A stretch of DNA of 64,000 nt from Rhizophagus irregularis (Eukaryota > Glomeromycota > Glomeromycetes > Glomerales > Glomeraceae), in NCBI RefSeq assembly GCF_026210795.1, contig NC_089437.1, positions 124,001-188,000 of the forward strand, read 5' to 3'. Position 1 is the stretch's first letter, and each line of letters starts with the position of its first letter. The notes beneath the pieces were generated by a model, which saw only the letters and a list, made by a program, of their open reading frames with translations, was not told the DNA's origin and did not search any database. Both the position numbers and the translations under genes were made by a program. Positions 31,101 to 40,186 of the stretch are shown here, piece by piece.

Positions 31101-32240
31101 CCATTTAGGATGAAGTCTAAATCGTGAATCAATATTTAGGACTCTTTGCTTGATATATTTGGAATATGTTTCATCACGAGTAAGATTTGAATTAGAAGTA
31201 TTATCATTATAATGTCCTTTTCCATTTGGGAATAAATCAGGAAATAATAATGCTTCTAAATCTGGATCATTTATAGCTAAAGGTAATAAAGTACTATCTG
31301 GTGTTCTGATAAATCCTGCCATTAAATGAGAATAATGGTAATCTTCATTATGAATTTCAACATTAAAATTAGCATTAGGAACTACAATATCATTTGGCAA
31401 ATATGGTGGTGCAGAATTATCATCAGGTAAATGAAAGGCACTAGGAAATGGATTAGCTGTTTGTGAACCAGGTAAATCTAAAAGATGTGAATAATTTTTT
31501 AAAAAGGGGTTATGTTGTTTTAACCAATTGGCTGCTTCAATTAAAGTATCATCAAGCCAAGAATTATTATTTCTTGATGAATTATTATCAAGGTAAGCAC
31601 CAAGCATTCCAGAATATAATGTTAAAGCACGCATATTTTTTGAAAGGTTCATTGATCCAGTTAATGTCCTGTATTCTGTATATATGGCACTTTGACCAGA
31701 AGTTCTACCTAAAGAACAATGTATAAATACGGGAGATAAATACATTCGTTTTCCTATAGGTATGGCTTGAATTTCATTTGGAATGGGATAAAGGAATGGA
31801 AATGCATATCTAGTACTAGGTTTTTTACATGATAAGCATACAGCAATGCATTGTGGAGGTTTAATGTGAAAAGTTAATAATGATTTAGGTTCAGTTTCTG
31901 GATATGCTTGCAAAAGAGGGTAAGAAAAATTATCATTATAAGGTAACCATTCACATTTCTCAGGATACATTAGACGACCACAAAATGCACATACAGCACA
32001 AACAAATTGATTTAAAATAGATAAATTGAAATTTGATAGCAGGTTTAAGAATTTTGTGCTTGGTATCCAAGGGTCAATGGGTGAATAATTTAAAATAATA
32101 GGCATTGAATTTTCATGTTGCCAAGATTGGTGAGACTGTAATTGATTTTGTAATTGTCTTAACATAATTTCAGAATCGCTTTGACGATCAGTAAGAGGAT
32201 CTGTATCAAAAGTATAATGTTGATATGTATTGAAAGACAT
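28161..32240 (-). CDS. Helitron Rep/PIF1-type helicase, intact
   Basis: 1359 residues with no break. N-terminal Cys pairs (CAVCAFCG at 81-88, CIAVCLSC at 131-138) resemble a zinc-binding region. The Helitron_like_N Rep nuclease shows the HUH motif AAHTHGV (His546, His548) and the Rep tyrosines FYLTKY (Tyr666, Tyr670). Another Cys cluster (C591, C595, C605) lies between them. The C-terminal PIF1/RecD-like superfamily 1B helicase has Walker A GSAGTGKS at 953-960, Walker B IIDEIS at 1029-1034, GDLAQLPPV at 1067-1075, EPQRQ, GARVMYLKN at 1211-1219, VHKTQGLT and AYTALSRC near the end. It nicks and unwinds element DNA for rolling-circle transposition. Every catalytic residue I can check is present, so it may be active or recently so. 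Confidence 0.95.
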   Translation of the reverse strand: MSFNTYQHYTFDTDPLTDRQSDSEIMLRQLQNQLQSHQSWQHENSMPIILNYSPIDPWIPSTKFLNLLSNFNLSILNQFVCAVCAFCGRLMYPEKCEWLPYNDNFSYPLLQAYPETEPKSLLTFHIKPPQCIAVCLSCKKPSTRYAFPFLYPIPNEIQAIPIGKRMYLSPVFIHCSLGRTSGQSAIYTEYRTLTGSMNLSKNMRALTLYSGMLGAYLDNNSSRNNNSWLDDTLIEAANWLKQHNPFLKNYSHLLDLPGSQTANPFPSAFHLPDDNSAPPYLPNDIVVPNANFNVEIHNEDYHYSHLMAGFIRTPDSTLLPLAINDPDLEALLFPDLFPNGKGHYNDNTSNSNLTRDETYSKYIKQRVLNIDSRFRLHPKWLAWSYLQLEKIRNHQNNQRIWRQNKADEVYRPPTAAEIIKTSSYSNRLIIDESITTTLPTFIRTGDTYFHEKELHVNTMISTFGLPSLFITLTMAESHWTHLHKILKATDNHDTIPTNRPLHTTLHFIHRLQQLKKHIWKNPEHSEWGNLTNFFERVEFQNRGAAHTHGVYWVSKSIEQMIAENLIRSDLPDPDIEPDLYEKVKANQVHTCSAKCGGPATLGHTCKKGFPRPFSPVTYFDIDTQRYIYRCIKAEDQWIVPYHPQTLMIWNAHMNIQYVSSRKLAFYLTKYIAKSEPSHVFNIQEGDKFKEHIVARRLGSMELMFLILGETICNSSCAVTYLTTDPPTSRQKAIRPIYLIDENDDPYWKNHIEKYFDRPEEEEFSNLTYPQYFQNYEVVITRPTTSRFIYIDKLGNYVIKRTNQKLVRFRHLKLEDGELFFYQKLLLEIPCKSEEELLSTFSTYREHWLHHHPEFQEEIQQVTQDFLRSQQLKLNLQFNNLLESLINNLQTIIPASITELLTIQLNSLRIDPPIYSHCNALTLPNDQLNALSTIRNILGPSHQKNKHPYFFITGSAGTGKSFLINLIINDLKSKRSNYLLLAPTGIAATNIGGETIHSALRIHETHSGFQSLAFYDYDFFKYLKTIDTLIIDEISMVSATLFSFISDMFSIIQQQTIAFGGLNVIIVGDLAQLPPVTGSPVYKSSEWKLFYPLFLKEPQRQNQDMQYYNALQEIRFGNISITTWTILYEKENNFDHNKPLNTILNITNIVGYNQTANRINNIICNMLPVNEDKFLISSAIDYIDNQQYNPDDTQKLFKKKTNLPSHLRLQQGARVMYLKNNLIDQNIYNGTIGVITDLDLQNLEVRIAFSVKGGIIDIGIKKETATFMINGKPSSRCQFPLQNAFALTVHKTQGLTLPEVSVSLDNQFFAAGQAYTALSRCSDLSKLHIASLHPSAFITDKSMIEEYKRLEQKAAVPLPL

Positions 32241-32274
32241 AGTAATTAAATGTAAAGTTAAAAAAAAATTATTA

Positions 32275-32765
32275 AATTTCTAATTTTTTTTAAAGAAAAA
32301 AAAAAGGTCAGAATATGCTTCATTTTATACTATGTTAACTGGTCGTGATCGGTCATGACCATGGCTGATATTGGTCGGTCAAAGGCTTTGTGATCAACTA
32401 TCTTAAATGCCTAAAATGTTAACTGATCGGGATTGATTATGATTGTGGCTGTCTGGCTGATATTGGTTGGCCAAAGGCTTTGTAATTAACTATCTTAAAT
32501 GCCTAAAATGTTAACTGATCGGGATTTGTCATGGCTGTGCTTATTTTTTTTTAAAGAAAAAAAAAGTTCAGAATATGCATCATTTTTTATACTATATTAA
32601 CTGGTCGTGGTCGGTTATGACCGTGGCTGATATTGGTCGATCAAAGCCTCAAAGGCTTTGTGATCGACTATCTTAAATGCCTAAAATGCTAACTGATCGG
32701 AATTGGTCATGGCTGTGGTGGTCAAAGGCTTTGTGATCAACTATCTTAAATGCTTAAAATGGGCA
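32275..32765. repeat. 260-bp imperfect tandem repeat upstream of the Helitron ORF
   Basis: Two long copies start near 32,280 and 32,540 with TTTTTTTTAAAGAAAAAAAAAG, then TCAGAATATGC, ACTGGTCGTG, GACC, GGCTGATATTGGTCG, TCAAAGGCTTTGTGATC and ACTATCTTAAATGCC. Each contains an internal partial repeat of the AAAGGCTTTGT...TTAAATGCC...ACTGATCGG segment. It may be the Helitron 5' region and promoter. Confidence 0.8.
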
Positions 32766-32840
32766 GAATGCTGAAAATGTCGAAAAATGCCGAAAAATGC
32801 CGAAAAATCAAGAATGCCGAAGGCTGAGAATTCATTGATT

Positions 32841-33524
32841 TTTGTGCGAAATGTACGAATTTTGGCAATTATTATAATATGAATTTTAAAAATTTTTATT
32901 TTATGGTAAAATCATTACATTTATTTTTTATTGTTTTACTTAAAAAGAATTAGTGATTATATTAACGAAATCAGTGACAATTTATTATCAAATTTCTTTT
33001 TGGATTTTATTTTTATTTTTTCTAAAAATATTAATATTTCAATTAATCAATTGTTAATGATAAACGAAAAAATAAGTTTATCGGTGTCACGTGCTTTCAA
33101 TAAAAAAGTTTTTTTATTTACAAATAAATAATTAATAAATCATTTTTTTAAATTAGAACACTTATTTTTTAGTAATTTCATAAGTATCATGCTTTAATGT
33201 CTCTTAGAAAAAAAAGAATAATAAATTTTATTCAAAACGAAAGTTTCAAAACGTACTAATCCGAAAAGTTTGAATAAAAAGAAACCGAAAAAAAACTTTA
33301 AAAAAAATTAAAGAAAAAAAATTCAAAGCTGTTTTAAAATTATTCATCCAATGAACCTATTATATTTGAAAATAAAAGGCGATCTACGATAAGTAGAGAA
33401 AATGTTGTTTGAAGACGACATTTATCAACCCATGCAAATCAAAGCGAAGGACCTATAGAAAGAAAAAACGAACTGTTAGAAGTTTTTCAAGATTAATAAA
33501 AAGGAAATTAAAAAATAAATTTAC
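32841..33524. other. Intergenic, no gene seen
   Basis: AT-rich. Just before it, at 32,780-32,815, GAAAAATGCC repeats three times. A possible minus-strand exon (GTCCTTCG... between CTATAG and GGGTTGAT) lies at about 33,430-33,455 but its donor is weak. Confidence 0.45.
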
Positions 33525-33647
33525 CAAGAATCCAAGATAGCAAAATGAGATCGAAGAAATCTACAAAACAAAAAATAAAGAAATGTTAATCTATTTTCAA
33601 GAAAAAAGATAAAAAAAGTTTCGAATTTACGTTATTATCAATCATCA

Positions 33648-33770
33648 TTATAATTCGCTATCTACTTCTAAATCATTGTTCTCATCTTTCTTTTTCGTGT
33701 CTTTGTCCTCTAAATTGTTGTTTTTGTCGTCTAGAACCATTTCCACTTCTCTTTGTGTTGATTGGTTAGA
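33648..33770 (-). CDS. Putative terminal exon, charged Lys/Asp/Glu/Asn peptide
   Basis: An acceptor-like CATAG at 33775-33771 precedes a 41-codon open stretch ending in TAA (33650-33648). It encodes a highly charged sequence with REVEMVLDDKNNN and ends DLEVDSEL. It lies on the same strand and just downstream of the microexon-like cassettes at 33.92-34.36 kb, so it may be the last exon of a multi-microexon gene. No homology recognised. Confidence 0.35.
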   Translation of the reverse strand, partial: SNQSTQREVEMVLDDKNNNLEDKDTKKKDENNDLEVDSEL

Positions 33771-33852
33771 CTATGGAATCATTGGGCCATTATAATAGAA
33801 TATTCATCTGAATTATCCAAATCGAAACAGGAACAGAAATCTACGAAAGATA

Positions 33853-34290
33853 AAACGGAAACGTTAGTAACGTTTCTTAAGTTAATTTAATTCCGAATAG
33901 AACGTAACCTTACAACTTACCCAGGTAAGTTCCACCGTTCCCTACAAAAATAAAGGAAAAAGGAAACGTTAGCAATGATGTTCCTTAAGCTAATTTCGAA
34001 TAGAACGCCACTCTTAAAACTTACCCAGGAAAGTTTCAGGTCTTCAAGGCCGTTCCCTACAAAAACAAAGGAAAAACAAAACGCTAACAATGTTTCTTAA
34101 GCCAATTCCGAATAGAACGCCACCATTACAACTTACTCAGGTAAGTTTCAGGTCTTCAAGGCCGTTCCCTACAAAAACAAAGGAAAAACGAAACGTTAGA
34201 AACGTTTTTTAAGTATTAAAAAAAACCTTTGTCCCCAACTTACGAAATCATTTCCAAGACTTCAAGAGTCCGTTCCCTATAAAATATAAA
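33853..34290 (-). repeat. Tandem 110-bp cassettes, each with a splice-flanked mini-exon
   Basis: About 3.7 copies of a 108-115 bp unit. On the minus strand each holds pyrimidine-rich sequence, an acceptor (TTTGTAG or TATAG), a short segment starting GGAACGG, and a donor GTAAGT. Predicted mini-exons are 33941-33921 (21 nt), 34056-34025 (32 nt), 34168-34137 (32 nt) and 34276-34244 (33 nt). A more diverged fifth (34361-34347, donor GTAAAT) and an isolated one downstream (33560-33525, 36 nt, donor GTAAAT) exist. Repetition is seen directly; use as exons is inference. Confidence 0.7.
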
Positions 34291-34399
34291 AAATAAACGT
34301 TAATAAAATTTCTAAAAAGTGAATTTAAAAATTTTTTGATATTTACCTTTCAAGTCGAGTCCTAAATAAGGTTCCGTGTTCCCGATTTTATATTTGAAA

Positions 34400-35070
34400 T
34401 TTTTTTTTTAAAAAAGAAAAATCGAAATCTCGAAATCCAAAAAAATTTATATAAAAAAAAATAAAAATCCGGTTTAAAACCGAAAAAAATAATGAAAAAA
34501 TAAAAAATAAAAAAAAATTCGGTTTGAAAAAAACCGATAAAAAAAATCAAATAACAAAAAAAGCCATAACGGGAAATAAAAAATGTTTATATAAAAAAAA
34601 AAATTATATAAAAAAAAATATTTACCGATACGAAATTTTTTTTTATTTAAAAATCGGAAAAAAAGAAAAAAAGAGATCGATAAATAATTTATCGAATCTG
34701 ATTTATTTAGTCCAATCAAATTTGATTGTCAAAAATTATTTCGGTCATTCGTTTCGACGTAATTACAATACGGCCTTATGCGACATTCGGAACTACAGTA
34801 TTGGAATCTTTTTTTTTTTTTTTTACAATGACAAACGCATATTTATTTAATTATAATACCTTTGTAAATGGTATATTGCGCACAAATACAAATACAAGCT
34901 ATAGAATAATCTCAATATACCCATTGAAATTGAGTAGGTAAAACCCACTCGCTCTCTCCATGTCAAAGCGACTCCCGTCCCCGATCAACACCTTTAACCA
35001 CTACACCAACCTATTTAGAACTATCTACATACATGGGTATATCTCGCTAGTCTATACTATACTACCCAAA
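34400..35070. other. Low-complexity A/T-rich intergenic sequence
   Basis: Dominated by A and T runs (34,400-34,680). Open frames here are Phe/Lys-rich artefacts on both strands. No gene seen. Confidence 0.6.
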
Positions 35071-35345
35071 CTACTTTTTATTTTTACCCTTTTTCTTTTT
35101 TTCGGCCCATCCAGGGTTCCCGGCCCAGGGTTCTTTTTCTTTTTTAACTTTAACTTCTCTCAAACCGTCTTCTGATTCTTTGAAATCCACGTCGCTGCGT
35201 GTTCCCTGTATACGCTTCTTGACTTCTTTTATATAATCTTCATCCTCCGATGATGATGACGATGTAGGCGGTAAAAATCCACTACCCTTCGATATAGCAA
35301 ATGGGTTACGATTCGTATACAGTATCGTTCTGAGGATGAGGATTT
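35071..35345 (-). CDS. Probable 3' coding exon of an unrecognised gene
   Basis: About 90 open codons on the minus strand end at TAG (35073-35071). The sequence reads NRNPFAISKGSGFLPP, a Ser/Asp/Glu run (SSSSSEDEDY), a charged helical KEVKKRIQGTRSD segment, and a Lys-rich C-terminus (KKKGKNKK). Composition and the absence of low complexity in the first part look coding. There is no ATG in frame before an upstream stop, so an acceptor upstream is likely. Family not recognised. Confidence 0.4.
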
Positions 35346-35570
35346 GAAATTAGTGTAGTATGATTAACAGTTTAATATACATCACTTATTGTTAACAAAT
35401 ATTTTATTTATATAAAGAAAATGCGAAATACAGATAAGAAAAAACAAAAAGAGAATGATATATTTATAAAGAGATATAAAGGGATATAATAAAATGGAAA
35501 ATAAGAAATGTAGAGAACGAAGAATCAAAAAAATAGAACTATCAAAAGTAAAAAAGCGAAATGTAAAAAG

Positions 35571-36245
35571 CTAATTAGGGTTATCTGAATTATTATTGGA
35601 ATCAGTGGCGGCAAGAACGTCTGAAGCGATATCTGCTAATTTTTGTAATTTGTTAACACGAAAAGATGATCTTGTTTTTCTTTTTGTAGGTTGTTTGGGT
35701 TGTTGCAAGTTTTTATGGATTGTTTTCGCGTTAGTATGTGTGTTTGCTGCTGGCGGAGTAGAGATTGTTTTCGTGTTAGTATGTGTGTTTGCTGCTGGCG
35801 GAGTAGAAGAGGAAGTGGTATTTGTTGTTGAAGTAGGAGGTAGTTGAGGCTTGATGGGTGATGCATCAGGACTTGAAACAGGTGATTTTAAGGAATTTAG
35901 CCATGGCATACGTTTTGTTGGGGATGAAGTGATAGGAGATTGTTGGCCTCGAAGGAAACTAAAGTTGTGTAGCTCTAAATAGAGCTTGCCTTCGATTGAT
36001 GATAGTGTGCCTGAAAAAAAAACAGATGATCCTCGTTTAACAATGGTGGTTTGATTCATAAACCTGCTACCGGTTGGATGAAATAACGTAATTGGCACTT
36101 CAGTAGGTTTATCTTTTGATAAATAATCGGTAATAACACATTCTATTTGAACACCAATATCAGTAATTAGAGCAGGTTCAGATGCCATAGCGACACCAAC
36201 TACATTAATTTGGTGTACTGGAAGATTTTCGGGCAATATATCCAA
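35571..36245 (-). CDS. Conserved-looking OB-fold-like protein, C-terminal part
   Basis: 224 open codons, the first being TTG rather than ATG. Residues 5-105 have alternating beta pattern (INVVGVAMASEPALI, VQIECVITDYL, EVPITLFHPTGSRF, TTIVKRGSSVFFSGTL, GKLYLELHNFSFL) consistent with an OB-fold single-stranded-nucleic-acid-binding domain. The rest is Ser/Pro/Thr-rich and disordered, with a 15-residue tandem duplication (STPPAANTHTN) and a basic C-terminal patch (KRKTRSSFRVNK). It reads as the continuation of the 36357-36632 ORF: the joint lacks an in-frame splice solution I can find, so either an indel or a non-obvious intron separates them. It is on the Helitron strand, about 3.3 kb upstream of its Rep gene. 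Confidence 0.5.
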   Translation of the reverse strand: MDILPENLPVHQINVVGVAMASEPALITDIGVQIECVITDYLSKDKPTEVPITLFHPTGSRFMNQTTIVKRGSSVFFSGTLSSIEGKLYLELHNFSFLRGQQSPITSSPTKRMPWLNSLKSPVSSPDASPIKPQLPPTSTTNTTSSSTPPAANTHTNTKTISTPPAANTHTNAKTIHKNLQQPKQPTKRKTRSSFRVNKLQKLADIASDVLAATDSNNNSDNPN

Positions 36246-36356
36246 AATAGTGGCCGAAGTTAAGATAATCTAAATTGGTTAATAATAATTTTTTTCAATA
36301 TTCTTTCCCTTTTTTTCTTGAAGTTTAATTAAAATACATGATTAAATTTTATTTAT

Positions 36357-36632
36357 TTACAAAAATTGAATACTTATGTCAAGTTCATTATTTTTAGCAC
36401 TTTTACTAAATTTAGAATTTGCAATTGATAAAACTTGTCCTTCGCTCAATTTCGGTACATAACATGGCTTAGTTTCGTCTACAGGATAAAATACTGTAAT
36501 GTTGAAAGTTTGTACAGCCTCTCCTTCCTCCTCGAGCCGAGCGTATCCAAGAGCAGAACCCACGAAAAAGTCACTTGAGGTTCTTTCTTTGTAATCTGAT
36601 ACATATAGTATCGTCGAAAGTTGGGCAGGCAT
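36357..36632 (-). CDS. Conserved-looking protein, N-terminal part of the OB-fold-like gene
   Basis: 91 codons from a good ATG (36632), with TATATATATA about 15 bp upstream. Beta-rich sequence (LSTILYVSDYKERTSSDFF, FNITVFYPVD, VPKLSEGQVLSIANSKF) suggests a first OB-like domain. It ends at TAA followed by about 110 bp before the downstream OB-like frame resumes. The simplest donor (TTTTT|GTAAAT) and acceptor (AATTTAG) do not preserve frame, so the gene may be frameshifted. Family name not known to me. Confidence 0.5.
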   Translation of the reverse strand: MPAQLSTILYVSDYKERTSSDFFVGSALGYARLEEEGEAVQTFNITVFYPVDETKPCYVPKLSEGQVLSIANSKFSKSAKNNELDISIQFL

Positions 36633-37242
36633 TATTGATATATATATATAAAGACAGGTAAAAGAAAATAGGAAAAGAAAAAAATTTTTTTTTCATTCAA
36701 ATTAAAAGGACTAGATAATTTATTTTAGATAAAGATAAAAAATAATCGGTCATTTTTTTTCATTATCTATGTGAATTTTTTTTTTTTTTTTTTTTTATCA
36801 TTATCATCTGTGGAATGTATTTTTTTAGAAATAACAACGAGAAAAAAATCAGAAATAGAAATATAGCGCTATCATTTTTTCAAAAATCACAGAATCATAT
36901 GATTTTTTTTTTTATACAAAATTTTATCGAAAGAAATTGTAGCCACACTTTTGAAAAAATTTTTTTACTAAACAAAAAAAGAAATTGTAGCCACACTTTT
37001 TTGAGTCACACTTTTTTTTAGTTAGGGGAAAAAAAAAAAATTTTTTTTTCATTTTCGTTTTAAATTTTTTTTTCAAAAAGAAAATATATAATAAAAAGAT
37101 CAGCAAAGATCAACAAAATCGAAATGAATGTAAAAATTTATTAATTGATGCCATTAAGTTAACGTACAATGAAAGTGGCACAAAAGTGAATAATTTTCAA
37201 TTTTATTTCTATGATATCAAAGAAGCAATATTGCGATATTGC
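36633..37242. other. Intergenic with poly-A/T tracts
   Basis: Long T runs at 36,776-36,796. A direct repeat GAAATTGTAGCCACACTTTT occurs at about 36,933 and 36,980. No gene seen. Confidence 0.5.
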
Positions 37243-37340
37243 GTCTATAGCAATAGCTATAGCTATAGCAATAGCAATAGCAATAGCTATAGCAATAGCA
37301 ATAGCAATAGCAATAGCTAATAGCTATATAGCTATAGTAT
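37243..37340. repeat. AATAGC/TATAGC microsatellite
   Basis: Tandem hexamers AGCAAT and AGCTAT alternate over about 100 bp, giving a partly self-complementary tract. Confidence 0.9.
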
Positions 37341-38700
37341 AAGATTCAACTACGAAGTTCACATGGTGCATTCCCAAAAAGATGAAAATCTGCATGAAGA
37401 TCGGAGGACAAACTACAAATTAAGCGAAAAAGTGAATAAATAAGGAAGGTCATGCAGGATGATCACCACTTCAGAAATATACTATCGCCAAATAGAAATT
37501 TTCAAAATGCAATTTCTCAATCAATTTGGCGTAAAAAATTACGAAATTACTATCAAAATGTTTGTCTGCTGAAAAAAGAAGGAAAATTTAGAAAAAATAA
37601 CAAAAATAAGACAAGAGAAAAGAGAAGAAAAGGAAAGACAGAAAGGAAGATCGGAAGATCAAGTAAGGGTTTATATAAAAAACAAAAAACGTATCATAAC
37701 AAAACAATAAACAATCACGTGATCTCGTGTTATGATACGAGATTTTTGTAAAATTATTTTCTAAAAATATTAAGTTTAAAAATTCCGTATACATTCCGTA
37801 TGATTAATTTTTTCCATATATTTAAAAAATGTTCAAAAATGAATTGCTTATTTAAATATACGGAATTTGTATACGGAATCTATAGAAACGTACATAAAAT
37901 GTATACAAAACGTATCCTTTCCGTATACATATTTATTATAGGGCAAGTTGGTTTATACGATTACAAGATCTTGGCCTTATTGCGGATAGTTATCAAAAGT
38001 TACTTAATCAACCAGCCTTTCTATCGCCCTAAGAATGAATGGACGATCCATCTATATAAAAGGTTAAAGTAGAAAAGGAACTAAAAGTAATAACTAGAGT
38101 ACGTAGCAAACTAATAGTGTTTTGATTTCCTAAAAATAAATTTTCTATATATAAGGAAGAATGTGAGTGAAGATTAAGTGAAGATTAATATTAGGGCCAA
38201 TAAATTCATATCGGCATTGATTGAAGAATTTTCCTCGCCATCAATAGAACTTTGCTGAAACGTATTAAATTGTGCCAGAATAGTAAACAAATCGCGAATT
38301 TTAGTAATCAATCTAGTCTATATGCAGTTACTGCGCATTAAGTCGATCACCGATCTATTTTTCAACCAATCCAACAAATCGTCACGAATCTATTATCAAA
38401 ATCGTTACGACTTTTAAAAATAATTTTAACTACATTTATAAAATTTAGTAAACGTAATGTATAATTGTATAAATATATTGTAATTGCATTATTAAGACTT
38501 CGCAAATAGATTGTTAAATTTGGTAAATATGAAATAATACATTATAACCTTGAGTAAATACTTGTTTCTTATATGTCAATACTTTTCAAATCCGTGACTT
38601 AAGAATCCAACGCTTAATTTGAAGTTAGAATCTACAAAGAAAAAAAAGAAACTTTAATAAAAATTTCTTTAAGAAAAATAAAAAGAAACAAGTTTTGTGG
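37341..38700. other. Intergenic with GTATACGG-type repeat copy B
   Basis: At 37,690-37,950 words GTATACGG, CCGTATAC, CGTATCC and ATACGGAAT recur, related to 26,850-27,075. TCACGTGA occurs at 37715. No gene recognised. The tail from 38,630 to 38,710 may hold a decayed intron of the Crinkler-type gene. Confidence 0.45.
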
Positions 38701-38754
38701 TCAAAATTTACCCATGGATTCAAAGCCAAAATCCTGCTCGCCATCTTAATTTTA

Positions 38755-40186
38755 TTATAATCTCCATTTCGGTAATGGAAGGGGAAGTAGACTTTGCGTA
38801 GAGCCCGATTTATATTGATTCAAAGGTCCTTCAATTGTTCCAGCAAGAATAGGAATGAAATAAATGTTTGCAGGTGAACTACACATAACTCCTCCAATGC
38901 CATTAATAAGTGTCCTAAAGGCTTTTGGATTGTTATCGTGCAATTAGTTTAACTCGTCAATACCAAGAACCAGGACAAGCAGAGGATTAGATTTTATTTC
39001 TTGATTCTTTTGTATAATAACATCAGCATAAACAACTCGGATAGCAGTGCTCAGAGTAAAGTATGAAATGTTCGAATAATTATTGCAGAGTGATTGAAAG
39101 TGAGAAAAATCGTAATCGCCAAAGTCATGTTTAGGTTTAAAGTACTCAAACAGAATACGAATTGCAAGAGATGCCTCAGCACCAATTGTTACATCCATAT
39201 CTCTAGCAGGGCATCCATTCCCGTAGGTGGTGTTTATGACTGTCATATTGGTGAAAGCATCCCGTATTTCATCATCATCAGACTCATTAGCATATTGAAC
39301 GAGCAATCGTTCAACTTCATCCAGAAATCTGCTTTTTCCAACTCCAGGTCCGCCCGCTAAAACAGGAATTGGATGAAGGCCTTTGTCACTTACATTACGA
39401 TTTTTAAATCGGGCTGCGATTCCATCTAACATTGTAAGACCATTCCAAAGGGCATCAATAGTGTCATCTCTTTGAAGAAACTTAAAGTCTTTGCCATAAG
39501 TTTTAACGAGCTGAAAAGGTCAATTTGATTTTAGTCAAAGAAACTAAGAAATACATTAATAAGGAGATGACAAAGCTTGAAAACTTACTAGGTCTCGACC
39601 ACGGTTCAATGTGAATTGTTTTATCCATTTGTAAATGGAAGAATCGACATTCCAATTAGGTCCTAAAAACCAATAATAAGTAAGAGATTTGTTATAAATT
39701 TCTTTGACATCATTCCAGGCCAATAAAAAAAGAGATCAGACCAAATCGATGTTTTGTTACTGCAAATTTCTTGTTCGAGAGGTAAAACGTTGAGAGACAC
39801 TTACCAGTGGAGGTAGGGACTATAAAGATATGAATACCCTCGATATCCATTTCTTGATTAACATCGAAATATCTTTTAAGCGGGAATCGAGCAACCATCT
39901 CTTTGCCTCCGAGTTTTTCAATGATGTCACTTTTAGTAAATTCTTTAAGATTGTTTTCTTCTTCAACTTTCTTGTCGTCAACTTTCCAAAGATTCATTTC
40001 TCCAGTATTTCGAAATATATCTTTTACTTCTCCCCTATGAAAGAGCTTCTCCGTGAAGTTTGAAACTGTAAATTTAGAAAATTTGATTGCAACACCACTA
40101 TCATTTTTATATGTTTCGCCAATGTTTTCAGTGAAACATCTTTCGGAAGCTTGTCCTAGAATCAGACAATTAAGCGACAACATCAT
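38755..40186 (-). pseudogene. Crinkler (CRN)-type protein gene with premature stop and truncated C-terminus
   Basis: Exons on the minus strand: 40186-39805, 39662-39589 and 39510-38755, with GT-AG introns of 142 and 78 nt. All joints keep frame. The start is at a double ATG (40186/40183) before LSLNCLILGQ, the typical CRN N-terminus, although the frame is open farther upstream. The N-terminal ubiquitin-like CRN region includes MNLWKVDD. It is followed by the P-loop NTPase with Walker A GGPGVGKSRFLDEV and a LVLGIDEL Walker-B-like block. An in-frame TAA at 38946-38944 interrupts the frame directly after that block, and the frame then continues (HDNNPKAFRTLINGIGGVM) to 38755. The usual longer C-terminal region is missing. 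In filamentous microbes CRN proteins are host-directed or intracellular effectors; this copy looks inactive or truncated. Confidence 0.8.

Larger units (their letters stand above)
27974..32840 (-). mobile_element. Autonomous Helitron (5' end not resolved)
   Basis: Transposes as a rolling-circle element encoded on the minus strand. The 3' terminus is CTAG at 27977-27974 followed outside by T, matching the Helitron CTRR|T rule. A 7-bp stem, 3-nt loop hairpin (GGGGGAC/GTCCCCC, 27993-28009) lies 15 nt inside the end. The intact Rep/helicase gene fills most of the element. At the 5' side a 260-bp tandem repeat precedes the ORF. The expected TC start could not be fixed, so the right boundary given is approximate. 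Confidence 0.85.

Noticed and set aside
34362..34941. Several overlapping Phe/Lys-rich ORFs on both strands
   Set aside because: Low-complexity A/T tracts; no conserved pattern.
35596..35866. ORFs antisense or frame-shifted to the 35571-36245 frame
   Set aside because: They owe their length to the 45-bp tandem duplication and lack any domain signal.
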